Below, one piece after another: positions 8,320 to 16,969 of a stretch of 32,647 nucleotides of DNA. Each line of letters opens with the position of its first letter. The first letter of the stretch is position 1. The translations under genes and the position numbers were made by a program. The stretch lies in assembly GCA_002709915.1 (NCBI GenBank), contig PARF01000074.1:1-32647 (forward strand), read 5' to 3'. The DNA comes from Roseibacillus sp. (GTDB taxonomy: Bacteria; Verrucomicrobiota; Verrucomicrobiia; Verrucomicrobiales; Akkermansiaceae). The notes under the pieces are model-generated. The model was not told the origin of the DNA. It ran no database searches and saw only the letters and a list, made by a program, of their open reading frames with translations.

Positions 8320-8411
8320 ATTCTGATCGCCGTCCAGACGCCTAAAATGTTATTCTTTGTGCGTCACAGGAAAGCTCGGTTCCAGTCGGCAGTAAACATA
8401 GCGAAATCCAG

Positions 8412-10166
8412 ATGACACTTTTAAGGGTTCTTCAAGAGCGGCTGAGAGCTGCATGTGTAGATTGCGGTATAAATGAAGTGGACGCTGAGCGAGCGAGTCT
8501 GAGTCACGCTGCGGACTTACGTTTCGGCGACTACCAGTCCAATGTTGCCATGGTTCTCTCCAAAAGCGTAAAACGCAGCCCTCGGGATCTCGCCGAGGAT
8601 TTAAAGGCGTCCATCAGGGTTGAGGATCTTGGAGAAGTGGAAATCGCAGGGCCAGGCTTTCTTAATTTCCGTGTAAGCGCTCCCGCATATGCGAATCGTC
8701 TCACTGAGATGATGGGTGATGATCGTCTCGGCGTGGAACCGGTGGAGAGTCCGCAACGGATTGTGATTGATTTCAGCGCGCCGAACGTGGCCAAGCCCAT
8801 GCACGTTGGACACCTCCGCTCAACCTTTATCGGAGACAGCCTGGCCCGGATTGGGCGCTTTTTGGGGCATGAGATCATCAGCGACAATCACATCGGAGAC
8901 TGGGGGACGCAGTTCGGGATGGTGATCTGGGCGTGGAAGCGGTCTCTTGATCGGACGTCTCTTCAAGACAATCCGCTCAACGAGCTTCTCAGGCTCTACC
9001 GGTCTGCAAGTGAACAGTGTGGCGAGGATGATATGGTGAGAGAGGATTGCAGGCAGGAGCTGGTTGCCCTCCAGCATGGAGATGAGGAGAATCTTTCGAT
9101 CTGGCGGGAGTGTGTGAAGCTCTCGCGGGAAGGCCTTGCAGTGATCTACGATAGACTGGGAGTGTCTTTCGATCACTGGCTGGGAGAAAGCTCCTACAAT
9201 GATCGCCTTTCCGCCGTGGTTGATGACCTCGTGGAGACTGGATTAGCACGTGAGAGTGACGGAGCGATTTGTGTGTTCTCGAGAGGATCGGAGGACCCGG
9301 GAGTTGACCCGTTCAAGATTCAGAAGGATGGGGACTGGGAAGATAAGCCCATGATCGTAAGGAAGAGCGATGGAGGATTTAATTATGCCACCACTGACAT
9401 CGCGACGGTTGACTACCGAATGGAAGAGCTTGAAGCAGACGCGGCTTGGTATGTCGTGGATCACCGGCAGGGTGATCACTTCAGACAGCTCTTCGCCGTT
9501 GCAGAGCGACGCGGATGCCAGATGGGTCTCGAGCATGTGTCGTTTGGAACGATTCTGGGTAAGGATGGGAAGCCGCTTAAGACCCGGTCAGGGGATCTTC
9601 CCCTCTTGAGCGACTTACTTGACGATGCAGTCGAAGCGGCAAGGAAAAGCTCGGAGGGGCGCTCGCGGGTTGAGAAGCAGGAGGAACGGGACGCTTTGGC
9701 TGAGCTAATTGGAATCAGTGCGATCAAGTTCATGGAGCTCTCTCATCATCGAACTTCCGATTATATTTTCGATCTCGATAAAATGGTCTCGATGGAGGGA
9801 GATACGGCTCCGTATCTACAATACAGCTACGTGCGGTGTCGTTCTATTTTTGCGAAATTAGAGGGAGATTATGTTCCTGCTGGAACGGGTTTCGAGCTTT
9901 CCGAGGAGAAAGAGGTGCATCTCGTTAGAATGCTGGTGCGCTTCGGTGAAGTGGTTCCTGTTGTTCTGGAAGGATTCCGACCAAATCTTCTTGCCGGATA
10001 TCTACTCGATCTCGCCAGAGCATACCACTCGTTCTTCCAGTCGTGCCCAGTTCTTAAGTCACAGGGGGCTATCAGGGATACACGTCTCGCCCTCTGTGAA
10101 TTGACCTCCCGAGTTCTCCGGCAGGGGCTTCATTTGCTCGGCATTGAAGTTCCTGAAAGAATGTAG
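8412..10166 (+). CDS. argS: Arginyl-tRNA synthetase
   Basis: This class I aminoacyl-tRNA synthetase attaches arginine to tRNA-Arg. The 584-residue product has the N-terminal Add-1 domain (about 1-110), the catalytic HIGH-type motif as HVGH (131-134) within AKPMHVGHLRST, and DNHIGDWGTQFG. A diverged KMSKS loop appears as GKPLKTRSGD, as is common in ArgRS. It ends in a DALR anticodon-binding domain with SYVRCRSI and the terminal GLHLLGIEVPERM. The length is typical. It is followed after 15 bases by proB, so argS, proB and proA probably form one transcription unit. Confidence 0.98.
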   Translation: MTLLRVLQERLRAACVDCGINEVDAERASLSHAADLRFGDYQSNVAMVLSKSVKRSPRDLAEDLKASIRVEDLGEVEIAGPGFLNFRVSAPAYANRLTEMMGDDRLGVEPVESPQRIVIDFSAPNVAKPMHVGHLRSTFIGDSLARIGRFLGHEIISDNHIGDWGTQFGMVIWAWKRSLDRTSLQDNPLNELLRLYRSASEQCGEDDMVREDCRQELVALQHGDEENLSIWRECVKLSREGLAVIYDRLGVSFDHWLGESSYNDRLSAVVDDLVETGLARESDGAICVFSRGSEDPGVDPFKIQKDGDWEDKPMIVRKSDGGFNYATTDIATVDYRMEELEADAAWYVVDHRQGDHFRQLFAVAERRGCQMGLEHVSFGTILGKDGKPLKTRSGDLPLLSDLLDDAVEAARKSSEGRSRVEKQEERDALAELIGISAIKFMELSHHRTSDYIFDLDKMVSMEGDTAPYLQYSYVRCRSIFAKLEGDYVPAGTGFELSEEKEVHLVRMLVRFGEVVPVVLEGFRPNLLAGYLLDLARAYHSFFQSCPVLKSQGAIRDTRLALCELTSRVLRQGLHLLGIEVPERM

Positions 10167-10167
10167 C

Positions 10168-10173
10168 AGGAGG
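10168..10173 (+). promoter_or_regulatory. Strong Shine-Dalgarno for proB
   Basis: AGGAGG is followed by 8 bases and then the proB ATG at 10182, directly after the argS stop. It fixes the proB start and indicates independent ribosome loading within the argS-proB-proA run. Confidence 0.7.
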
Positions 10174-10181
10174 AAGGCAAG

Positions 10182-10946
10182 ATGAGCGAAGGAGATGCGA
10201 TCGTTGTTAAAGTTGGTACTGGTGTTCTCACCCGGCAGGATGGGACATTGGATAGCGCTTCGCTTGCGCGTCTTGTGAATGCAGTCTCAGACCTGCCCGA
10301 CCAAGGCAAGCGGGTGATTCTGGTTTCGTCCGGTGCAGTTGGAGCTGGCACCTCGGCATTAGGACTTCGGGAGTATCCAGATGATGTATCTGCACGGCAA
10401 GCAGCTGCTGCCGTAGGGCAGACCCGGCTCATGCACGCCTACGAAAATCTTTTTCGGAGCTTCGATCTCAGTGTGGCACAGCTTCTCCTCACTGCTGCGG
10501 ATCTTGAAAATGAAGATCGCCGTCGGAGGATCGGTGACCTTCTTGAGCGTCTTGTTGATGAGGAGGGCATTGTTCCAGTGATCAACCAGAATGATTCGGT
10601 CGCAGTGGAGGAATTAAGTGTCGGGGATAATGACATGTTATCCGCGCGGGTCGCGGATCTTGTGTCGGCGCGAATGCTGATACTACTGACAACTGTGGAT
10701 GGGTTGTATCCTCCAGATTCGGACAAAATTGTGGAAGAGGTTTCTTCTGTCAGCGAGGTCATGTCCTACGCCAAGGAGGAAAAGGGGAGGTTTGCGATTG
10801 GAGGAATGGAGTCAAAGCTCAGGGCTGTGAAATTTGCGGTTGAGCAGGGAGTAGAAACTATTATCGCGAATGGGCGCCGTCCTGATCGACTCGTCAAGAT
10901 TTTGGAAGGCCATGGCTTTGGAACAAGGTTCCCGGTTGGCGAGTAA
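10182..10946 (+). CDS. proB: Glutamate 5-kinase, short form without PUA domain
   Basis: ProB phosphorylates glutamate to gamma-glutamyl phosphate, the first step of proline synthesis. The 254-residue product is a single amino-acid-kinase domain: KVGTGVLT at the N-terminus, VSSGAVGAG (about residues 47-55), INQNDSVAVEEL and GDNDMLSARVA for glutamate and ATP binding, and GGMESKLRA near residue 207. The C-terminal PUA domain of the 367-residue E. coli enzyme is missing. The protein ends cleanly, so this is a short form and not a truncation. proA follows after 25 bases and acts on the product. Confidence 0.96.
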   Translation: MSEGDAIVVKVGTGVLTRQDGTLDSASLARLVNAVSDLPDQGKRVILVSSGAVGAGTSALGLREYPDDVSARQAAAAVGQTRLMHAYENLFRSFDLSVAQLLLTAADLENEDRRRRIGDLLERLVDEEGIVPVINQNDSVAVEELSVGDNDMLSARVADLVSARMLILLTTVDGLYPPDSDKIVEEVSSVSEVMSYAKEEKGRFAIGGMESKLRAVKFAVEQGVETIIANGRRPDRLVKILEGHGFGTRFPVGE

Positions 10947-10971
10947 GAGTTTTGAATCTAAAGAATACTTT

Positions 10972-12267
10972 ATGAGAGGGAGTGAACGCCTTAGTCCGGA
11001 AGCTATTCACGAGGAGATTTTTGCCATGGGGCGAAAAGCGAGGGCAGCTGGACATTCTCTGGCCAATCTGGCTAGTGGTGAGAAGAATGACATTTTAAGG
11101 GCGATGGCGTCCGAATTACGCTCTCGGGCGCCTGCGATTTTGTCTGAAAACGCAAAGGATTTGAAGGCAGGTCGAGATAACGGACTTAGCAGTGCGATGC
11201 TGGACAGATTGCGGCTGGATGAATCTCGTTTGGAATCTATGGCTAATGGAGTTGAGCAGGTAGCCCAGCTCTCTGATCCAGTTGGTGATATTCTTGATGA
11301 AAGAGAGCGGCCGAACGGGATAAAAATCCAGCAAGTCAGGGTTCCCATAGGCGTGATAGGAATCATCTTTGAAAGTCGTCCCAACGTGACAAGTGATGCC
11401 GCGGTTCTCTGCCTTAAGTCCGGGAATGCCACTATTTTGCGGGGTGGATCCGAGGCAATTCACTCTAATCGGGCGATCTGTGATGCGTTGCAAGCCGGAG
11501 GCGAAGCTAAAGGGCTTCCTCCATGTTCGATTCAACTGGTTCCGTTCACCAACAGGGAAAGCGTAAAGGAAATGGCCTCCATGGACCGCTACCTGGACCT
11601 GATAATTCCGCGGGGAGGCAAGGGCTTGATCGAAACGGTGGTATCCCTTGCGCGAATGCCGGTTATCAAGCATTATGATGGCATCTGCCATGTCTTTGTC
11701 GATGAAGCAGCAGATCTGAAGATGGCTCGCCTGATTGTGGTAGACGCAAAGACGCAAAAGCCCGGCGTCTGTAATGCCCTGGAAACCCTCCTCGTGCATG
11801 AGAGGGTGGCAGAAAGACTACTTCCCGAGGTTGCCAGCTCTCTTGTCCGTCGGGAGGTTGAAATAAGGGGTTGCCAGCGAGTAGAGAAGATTCTGGGAGA
11901 GGTGGTGGGGGCAGCTACGGAAGAGGATTGGCGAGCTGAGTATCTCGATCTGATTCTTTCCATCAAGGTGGTCGCCTCGAGAGAGGAGGCGATCAAGCAT
12001 ATCAATCGGTATGGCTCTCATCATACCGACTGTATCGTCACAGAAGACCACGAGAGTGCAGAGAAGTTTCTCAGAGAGGTCGACTCAGCGTGTACTTTTC
12101 TCAATCTTTCTACCCGCTTCAGTGATGGGGAGGAGTTCGGATTTGGCGCAGAAATTGGCATCTCCACGGACAAGATACACGCTAGAGGTCCGATGGCCCT
12201 TCGTGAATTGACGTCCTACCAATATCGGGTCCGGGGAACCGGTCAGCTCAAGGAGTCCCCGGATTAG
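10972..12267 (+). CDS. proA: Gamma-glutamyl phosphate reductase
   Basis: ProA reduces gamma-glutamyl phosphate with NADPH to glutamate semialdehyde, which cyclises towards proline. The 431-residue product belongs to the aldehyde dehydrogenase superfamily. It shows the cofactor-binding FESRPNVTSDAA region, LKSGNATILRGGSEA, IPRGGKGLI, and the catalytic Cys267 in KPGVCNALETLL. The C-terminal GFGAEIGISTDKIHARGPM is characteristic. The frame extends upstream into proB, but ATG 10972 gives the family length and avoids the overlap. proB lies immediately upstream. A convergent FHA gene ends 47 bases downstream. Confidence 0.97.
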   Translation: MRGSERLSPEAIHEEIFAMGRKARAAGHSLANLASGEKNDILRAMASELRSRAPAILSENAKDLKAGRDNGLSSAMLDRLRLDESRLESMANGVEQVAQLSDPVGDILDERERPNGIKIQQVRVPIGVIGIIFESRPNVTSDAAVLCLKSGNATILRGGSEAIHSNRAICDALQAGGEAKGLPPCSIQLVPFTNRESVKEMASMDRYLDLIIPRGGKGLIETVVSLARMPVIKHYDGICHVFVDEAADLKMARLIVVDAKTQKPGVCNALETLLVHERVAERLLPEVASSLVRREVEIRGCQRVEKILGEVVGAATEEDWRAEYLDLILSIKVVASREEAIKHINRYGSHHTDCIVTEDHESAEKFLREVDSACTFLNLSTRFSDGEEFGFGAEIGISTDKIHARGPMALRELTSYQYRVRGTGQLKESPD

Positions 12268-12314
12268 TGTTGTAAGCCCCAGCGCAGACCTTGAGAATTT
12301 GCGTAGAGGGGACC

Positions 12315-12953
12315 CTACTCTGAAGTCGCAGGCTTCTTTTTAGGGAACGTTCCGTTGCTCCACATATCACCCCATAATCCCTTCGAAGAGTAATCTTTCC
12401 TCTTGTAGGTGCTTGAGTGCTTACTCGCCATCCCAAAGTAAAAGGCCATCAGGACAAGGAAGAGGAGTCCGATCGTAACTGCAAAATTTGAACCGCTGGA
12501 TGTCTGAGTGCTGGCGAGAGGCGCCGGGACACCCGGACGAACGGAAGGTGTGGCAGTTGGAGCAGGACGTTTGCGAGGTTCGTTATTCGCCTTTTTTTTC
12601 GGAAGAGGTGCCCGCTGTTTGGGGACATGGTCCTCGTCAGCCAGTGCGTCCTTTTCTTTGTCGGTCAGTTCGAAATCTAGAGAGGCGTCTCCTACGAGAA
12701 TATTCAGGTCATTCTCGAGGTCGATAATTTCCATCCTTTGATCATCCAGCTTGATTCCATTAGTCGAATCCTTATCCTCGAGAATGTAGCCTCCATCAAT
12801 GCGCTTCATTTCACAGTGGTGGGAAGAAACGGATGGGCAATCGATAACGATATCGTTATCTGTGGAACGTCCCATACGGACAACTTTCCGGTCGAGGGCG
12901 AATCGATATGGTTGAGCATTCTTGCCGTGGACCTTGATGCAGACTCGGGGCAT
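12315..12953 (-). CDS. FHA-domain protein with one C-terminal membrane segment
   Basis: This is a 212-residue protein. Residues 1-95 are a forkhead-associated domain with the phosphothreonine-binding residues in place: Gly28-Arg29-Ser30, Ser43/Ser44-His45 and Asn65-Gly66. A Lys/Pro-rich linker (110-150) leads to one hydrophobic helix (about 157-175) and a basic 37-residue tail. FHA domains read Ser/Thr-protein-kinase phosphorylation. Here the domain would be tethered to the inner membrane, with the N-terminus presumably cytoplasmic. No kinase or phosphatase gene is in the window, so the partner is unknown. The gene is convergent with proA and divergent from htpG. Confidence 0.9.
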   Translation of the reverse strand: MPRVCIKVHGKNAQPYRFALDRKVVRMGRSTDNDIVIDCPSVSSHHCEMKRIDGGYILEDKDSTNGIKLDDQRMEIIDLENDLNILVGDASLDFELTDKEKDALADEDHVPKQRAPLPKKKANNEPRKRPAPTATPSVRPGVPAPLASTQTSSGSNFAVTIGLLFLVLMAFYFGMASKHSSTYKRKDYSSKGLWGDMWSNGTFPKKKPATSE

Positions 12954-13049
12954 GATTTGTGGACAGAAAGGATTTCAGTAGTGGCGGGCTTTTAGTCCGG
13001 TTGACAGCTACGCCATCCCGGGTTAGTTCCCGCCAACAAGAGTTCTACC

Positions 13050-14891
13050 ATGAGTAAGAAGAACAGTGAAACCAAAGAATTTCACGCAGAAGTTCGCCAG
13101 CTTCTGGATATCGTAATCCATTCCCTCTACACTGACAGGGAGATTTTCATTAGGGAGTTAATTTCCAACGCGTCCGATGCTTTGGAGAAGTTGAGAATGA
13201 CTCAACTAACTGAGAATAAGATATTTGAAGGAGATCTTCCACTTGAAGTCAATGTTACCACCGACGAGACCGCGAAGACGATTACCATTGCAGACTACGG
13301 GATCGGTATGACTCGCGAGGAGCTTTCTGAGAATCTGGGAACGATTGCGCATTCTGGGACAAAGGCATTTCTGGAGAAAGCCAAAGACGGAGCCAAGCCG
13401 GACGTGATTGGTCAGTTTGGAGTTGGGTTTTACAGCGCCTACATGGTCGCGGACAAAGTGGAGGTATTTACCCATTCGTGGCAGGAGGATGAGGAGCACC
13501 TGCGCTGGGAGAGTGATGGAGCCAGTGGCTATACCATCGATGAGGTAGAAGGGCAGAAGAGGGGTTCGCGTATCGTGGTGCATCTCAAGGAGGAGCATGA
13601 GGAGTTTGCGAAGACCCACAGAGTCCGGGGAATCGTGGAGCGCTATTCAAACTTTGTTGGCTTCCCCGTGAATCTGAACGGTGAGCGGGTCAACACCGTC
13701 GAAGCTTTGTGGTTACGTTCAAAAAAAGAGGTGACTGATGAACAATACAAGGAGTTCTACCAGTTTACGGCACACGCGATGGATGACCCTCGCTACACCA
13801 TGCATTTTTCCGCGGACGCCCCACTAGCGATCAATGCACTTCTGTTTGTTCCTGAGGAGAACGCGGAGCGTATGGGCCTGGGAGCGCAGCCTCCCGGGGT
13901 TGCCCTCTACTGCCGCAAGGTTTTGATCGATGCGCAACCGGAAGGCCTTCTTCCAGAGTGGTTGCGATTCTTGAAAGGTGTTGTCGATAGCGAAGATTTA
14001 CCACTGAATATTTCACGTGAATCCATGCAGGATACTGCCCTTGTTCGGAAACTCAGTGAGGTAATTACAAAGCGGTTCATCAAATTTCTGGCGAAACAGG
14101 CGGAAAATTCCCCAGAGGATTATAAGAAATTTTACGAGAGGTTTAATCGCTTTCTCAAGGAGGGCATCGTCGCATCACCGACACATCAGGAGTTACTCGC
14201 AGGACTCCTGCGATTTGAATCCTCCATGACGGAGTCGGGAGGTTTTACCTCTCTTGACGGTTACATCGATCGAATGAAGGAGGGACAGGAGGAAATCTAT
14301 TTTCTGGTTGGCACCGGTCGTGAGGCGCTTGAGAGGGGGCCTTATTTCGAGGGATTTCGAGACCGGGGACTTGAAGTCGCATTCTTTACTGAAGCGGTTG
14401 ACGACTACGTTCTTGAAGGTCTCAGGGAATACAAGGGCAAGAAGCTGGTAGCTGCAAACCGGTCCGGAATTGAATTGGAGGACCTGCCTCAGGAGGGTGA
14501 GGAGGACTCATTGGATGAGAAGGAGACAGAGGGGTTGATCTCATGGTTGAATTCATCGCTCGGGGACCGTGTTGCACGTGTTGATGAGGGAAAAAGATTA
14601 GTTAACCATCCCATGGTTGCTCTCCTTCCGGAGGATGCTCCGAATGCGCAGATGCGGGCAATGATGGAAGCGATGGGGCAGGAGGCTCCTGAAACGAAGG
14701 CCAAGATTGAGGTGAATCCCCGGCATCCGCTTATTCGTCAGCTTGCATCCATGCGTGAGGACCGGGGAGAGCTGGCGTCAAAAGTTGCTGATCAACTGAC
14801 CAATCATGCGTTGCTAGCCGCAGGTATGGAGGTCAACACTGCAGACATGGCGGAGGAGATGGCAGCGTTGATTGGAAATCTGCTTGAGTGA
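13050..14891 (+). CDS. htpG: Molecular chaperone HtpG (bacterial Hsp90)
   Basis: HtpG is the ATP-driven cytosolic Hsp90 chaperone. The 613-residue product has the GHKL ATPase domain with ELISNASDAL, the DxGxG motif as DYGIGMT (most Hsp90s have Asn where this has Tyr), GTIAHSGTKAF, and the lid GQFGVGFYSAYMVADKV. The middle domain carries the conserved GVVDSEDLPLNISRE with its catalytic-loop arginine, and the dimerisation domain ends with HPLIRQL and NHALLAAGM. Length and order are normal. It starts 96 bases from the divergent FHA gene. The convergent pheA ends 17 bases after its stop. Confidence 0.98.
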   Translation: MSKKNSETKEFHAEVRQLLDIVIHSLYTDREIFIRELISNASDALEKLRMTQLTENKIFEGDLPLEVNVTTDETAKTITIADYGIGMTREELSENLGTIAHSGTKAFLEKAKDGAKPDVIGQFGVGFYSAYMVADKVEVFTHSWQEDEEHLRWESDGASGYTIDEVEGQKRGSRIVVHLKEEHEEFAKTHRVRGIVERYSNFVGFPVNLNGERVNTVEALWLRSKKEVTDEQYKEFYQFTAHAMDDPRYTMHFSADAPLAINALLFVPEENAERMGLGAQPPGVALYCRKVLIDAQPEGLLPEWLRFLKGVVDSEDLPLNISRESMQDTALVRKLSEVITKRFIKFLAKQAENSPEDYKKFYERFNRFLKEGIVASPTHQELLAGLLRFESSMTESGGFTSLDGYIDRMKEGQEEIYFLVGTGREALERGPYFEGFRDRGLEVAFFTEAVDDYVLEGLREYKGKKLVAANRSGIELEDLPQEGEEDSLDEKETEGLISWLNSSLGDRVARVDEGKRLVNHPMVALLPEDAPNAQMRAMMEAMGQEAPETKAKIEVNPRHPLIRQLASMREDRGELASKVADQLTNHALLAAGMEVNTADMAEEMAALIGNLLE

Positions 14892-14908
14892 TGGGGCCGC
14901 CCGCCCTG

Positions 14909-15979
14909 CTATTCGGTGCTATCAGGGTAGCTGCCGAGTAGCTTGACGAGGGAGCAATGTTTTTCAAGTTCTGCGAGGGCAGAAGACACCTGCTCTGTCT
15001 CGCAATGCCCGGCGAGATCCACATAGAAAATATACTCCCAGTCCTTCTGCTTGGAGGGTCTTGACTCGATCTTTGACATATTGATCTCAAAGGAGTCGAA
15101 AGCCTTCAGGGCGGCAACCAGAGATCCTGGGCGGTCGTTGACTGAAAAGAGTATGGAGGTGCGGTCATGGCCGGTCGGGGGACATGTTTTCTCCCCAATA
15201 ACGAGGAAGCGGGTTGTGTTGGTCGCACGATCCTGAATCGACTCCTCCAGAACCTCGAGACCGGCTAGCTCAGCAGCAAGCTTGCCACCCAATGCCGCTG
15301 CTCCTTCTGAGGCCTTCTCCTTCGCAAGGTGAGCAGCCTTGGTTGTTGATGAAACTTCCACAAGTTCAGCATCTGGTAGATGGCGCAGGATCCAGTTCTT
15401 GCATTGGCCAAAAACCTGAGGATGTGAGTAGAGCGTCGTGATGTTTTCGCGTGGAATTGCGGCGAGAAGATTGTTTTCGATCCGGAGGAGAATCTGGGCG
15501 CAGATCCTCAGCGTGGAGTCAACAAAAAGGTCAAGCGTATGGGAAACTGCGCCCTCGGTAGAATTTTCGATTGGAACAACTCCATAATCCGCCCGACGCC
15601 GGGCAACATCATCAAAGACCTCTGCAAAGCTTGAGTGCGGGTTGTAGTTGACGGAATGTCCGAACTTTTTGATTGCGGCCTGATGAGTCCATGTGCCTTC
15701 CGGTCCTAGGTAGGCAATCTTGAGGTCCTCCTCGAGGGCAAGCGCGGCGGACATGATTTCCCGATAAATCGCCCGGATAGACTTTTCCGGTAGAATACCC
15801 TGGTTCATCTCCACCAACTTTCTGAGAAGTGCATCTTCCCGGTCGGGCGCATATATCTGAAGGCCCTCGCGCTTCTTGATCAGGCCAACCTCATGCACTA
15901 GATCGGCCCGCTGCGACAGAATTTCTAGCAGTTGCTGATCGATTGAATCGATTTTCTTTCGGATTTCGTCGAGAGACAC
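14909..15979 (-). CDS. pheA: Bifunctional chorismate mutase / prephenate dehydratase (P-protein)
   Basis: The P-protein converts chorismate to prephenate and then to phenylpyruvate, committing carbon to phenylalanine. The 356-residue product has three domains in order: an AroQ-type chorismate mutase (about 1-85, IRKKIDSIDQQLLEIL); prephenate dehydratase (about 87-265, LGPEGTWTHQA, VPIENSTEGAV, and the catalytic TRF in NTTRFLVI); and a C-terminal ACT domain (about 273-350) with the phenylalanine-binding ESRP motif, so feedback inhibition is expected. It lies 48 bases downstream of scpB on the same strand and is likely co-transcribed with it. Confidence 0.97.
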   Translation of the reverse strand: MSLDEIRKKIDSIDQQLLEILSQRADLVHEVGLIKKREGLQIYAPDREDALLRKLVEMNQGILPEKSIRAIYREIMSAALALEEDLKIAYLGPEGTWTHQAAIKKFGHSVNYNPHSSFAEVFDDVARRRADYGVVPIENSTEGAVSHTLDLFVDSTLRICAQILLRIENNLLAAIPRENITTLYSHPQVFGQCKNWILRHLPDAELVEVSSTTKAAHLAKEKASEGAAALGGKLAAELAGLEVLEESIQDRATNTTRFLVIGEKTCPPTGHDRTSILFSVNDRPGSLVAALKAFDSFEINMSKIESRPSKQKDWEYIFYVDLAGHCETEQVSSALAELEKHCSLVKLLGSYPDSTE

Positions 15980-16027
15980 TTTTTAGTAGCTGGAACGGAT
16001 AGGTGTGAAATTCTAATCTTAAAGGAG

Positions 16028-16774
16028 CTAGTTGCCGAGTTCTCCTTTTTCCGAGGAGATGTTTTCGTCATATGGTTCAGCGAGCGTAAGTTGCTTTTCT
16101 CCTTCCGTAGATGGTCCCGCTTCCGTTTCTTCTGAGGGTTCCTCAGCGCTTGGAGGCTCCGGTAGCTCTACGGCACGGAGTTCCTCGGAATTGGGGAGTT
16201 CGTCGATAGATTTTATGCCGAAATGCTCGAAGAAGAAATCCGTGGTGCCGTAGAGAAGAGGTCGGCCCGGTAATTCCGCTCTTCCTGCGATTTTAACGAG
16301 CTCCCGATCGAGTAATTTTTGGAGGATACTGTCAGAGGAAACGCCTCTCACGTGCTCAATAGAAGCCTTGGTGACTGGCTGGCGATACGCGATAATAGCC
16401 AAGGTTTCCATCGCGGGAGGGCTGAGGCGACGGGGTTTTAATCCAGGAAAGAGCTGGCGTACGAATCCTCCGTATTCAGGCCGAGTAAAAATTTTCCATC
16501 CTTTCGACCTTTCCGTCACTGAGAAGGAACGCTTACCACGCTCGTATTTACGATTGAGAGCATGGATGGCTTCAACCACCGCCTCTTCATCCACGTCAGA
16601 GCGGTCCTTGATGGTTTCGGCAAGAGCGGATTCTGCCGCGCTAGGCTGTTCATCGTCAGCCATTCCGTCTTCAAGTTCAGCGAGTCGATTTCGAATCAAA
16701 CGGGCAATTTCCGAGGCACTCAAGGGGTCTTCGGAGGCGATGAGGACTGATTCAATGACCGCAGGGAGATCCAT
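16028..16774 (-). CDS. scpB: Segregation and condensation protein B
   Basis: ScpB binds ScpA and Smc in the bacterial condensin that organises and separates chromosomes. The 248-residue product has two winged-helix domains: DLPAVIESVLIASEDPLSASEIA at the start, and later ETLAIIAYRQPVTKASIEHVRGV, then LPGRPLLYGTT and FFEHFGIKSIDELP, all diagnostic. ATG 16774 is chosen because this is where family similarity begins; a longer frame starting at 16948 adds 58 unrelated residues. The last 50 or so residues are an acidic, Pro/Glu-rich tail. The partner gene scpA is not next to it, which is unusual, since the divergent neighbour is the DksA-like gene. Confidence 0.94.
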   Translation of the reverse strand: MDLPAVIESVLIASEDPLSASEIARLIRNRLAELEDGMADDEQPSAAESALAETIKDRSDVDEEAVVEAIHALNRKYERGKRSFSVTERSKGWKIFTRPEYGGFVRQLFPGLKPRRLSPPAMETLAIIAYRQPVTKASIEHVRGVSSDSILQKLLDRELVKIAGRAELPGRPLLYGTTDFFFEHFGIKSIDELPNSEELRAVELPEPPSAEEPSEETEAGPSTEGEKQLTLAEPYDENISSEKGELGN

Positions 16775-16969
16775 AGCGCGATGGAACCCTAGGAGGCCGG
16801 AGGTCAAATTCAAGCGCAGGACGGTCTGGAAAATGTGAATATCAAGGGAGAAGTGAGACACTTTCCTCTTGCAGCGTATGTGGAAAGCCAGTAGGCAATC
16901 CCGCCCCCGCTGCGAACTTCGTGTTTCTGGCGGGTTATCACAGCGCAATTCCCGTAATTAGTTTACCCC

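Noticed and set aside
11116-11799. 227-codon minus-strand frame
   Set aside because: It is antisense to the conserved core of proA.
16900-16934. Inverted repeat CCCGCC / GGCGGG upstream of the DksA-like gene, considered as a Zur-type operator
   Set aside because: The arms are only 6 bases with a 23-base loop and do not resemble known Zur boxes.
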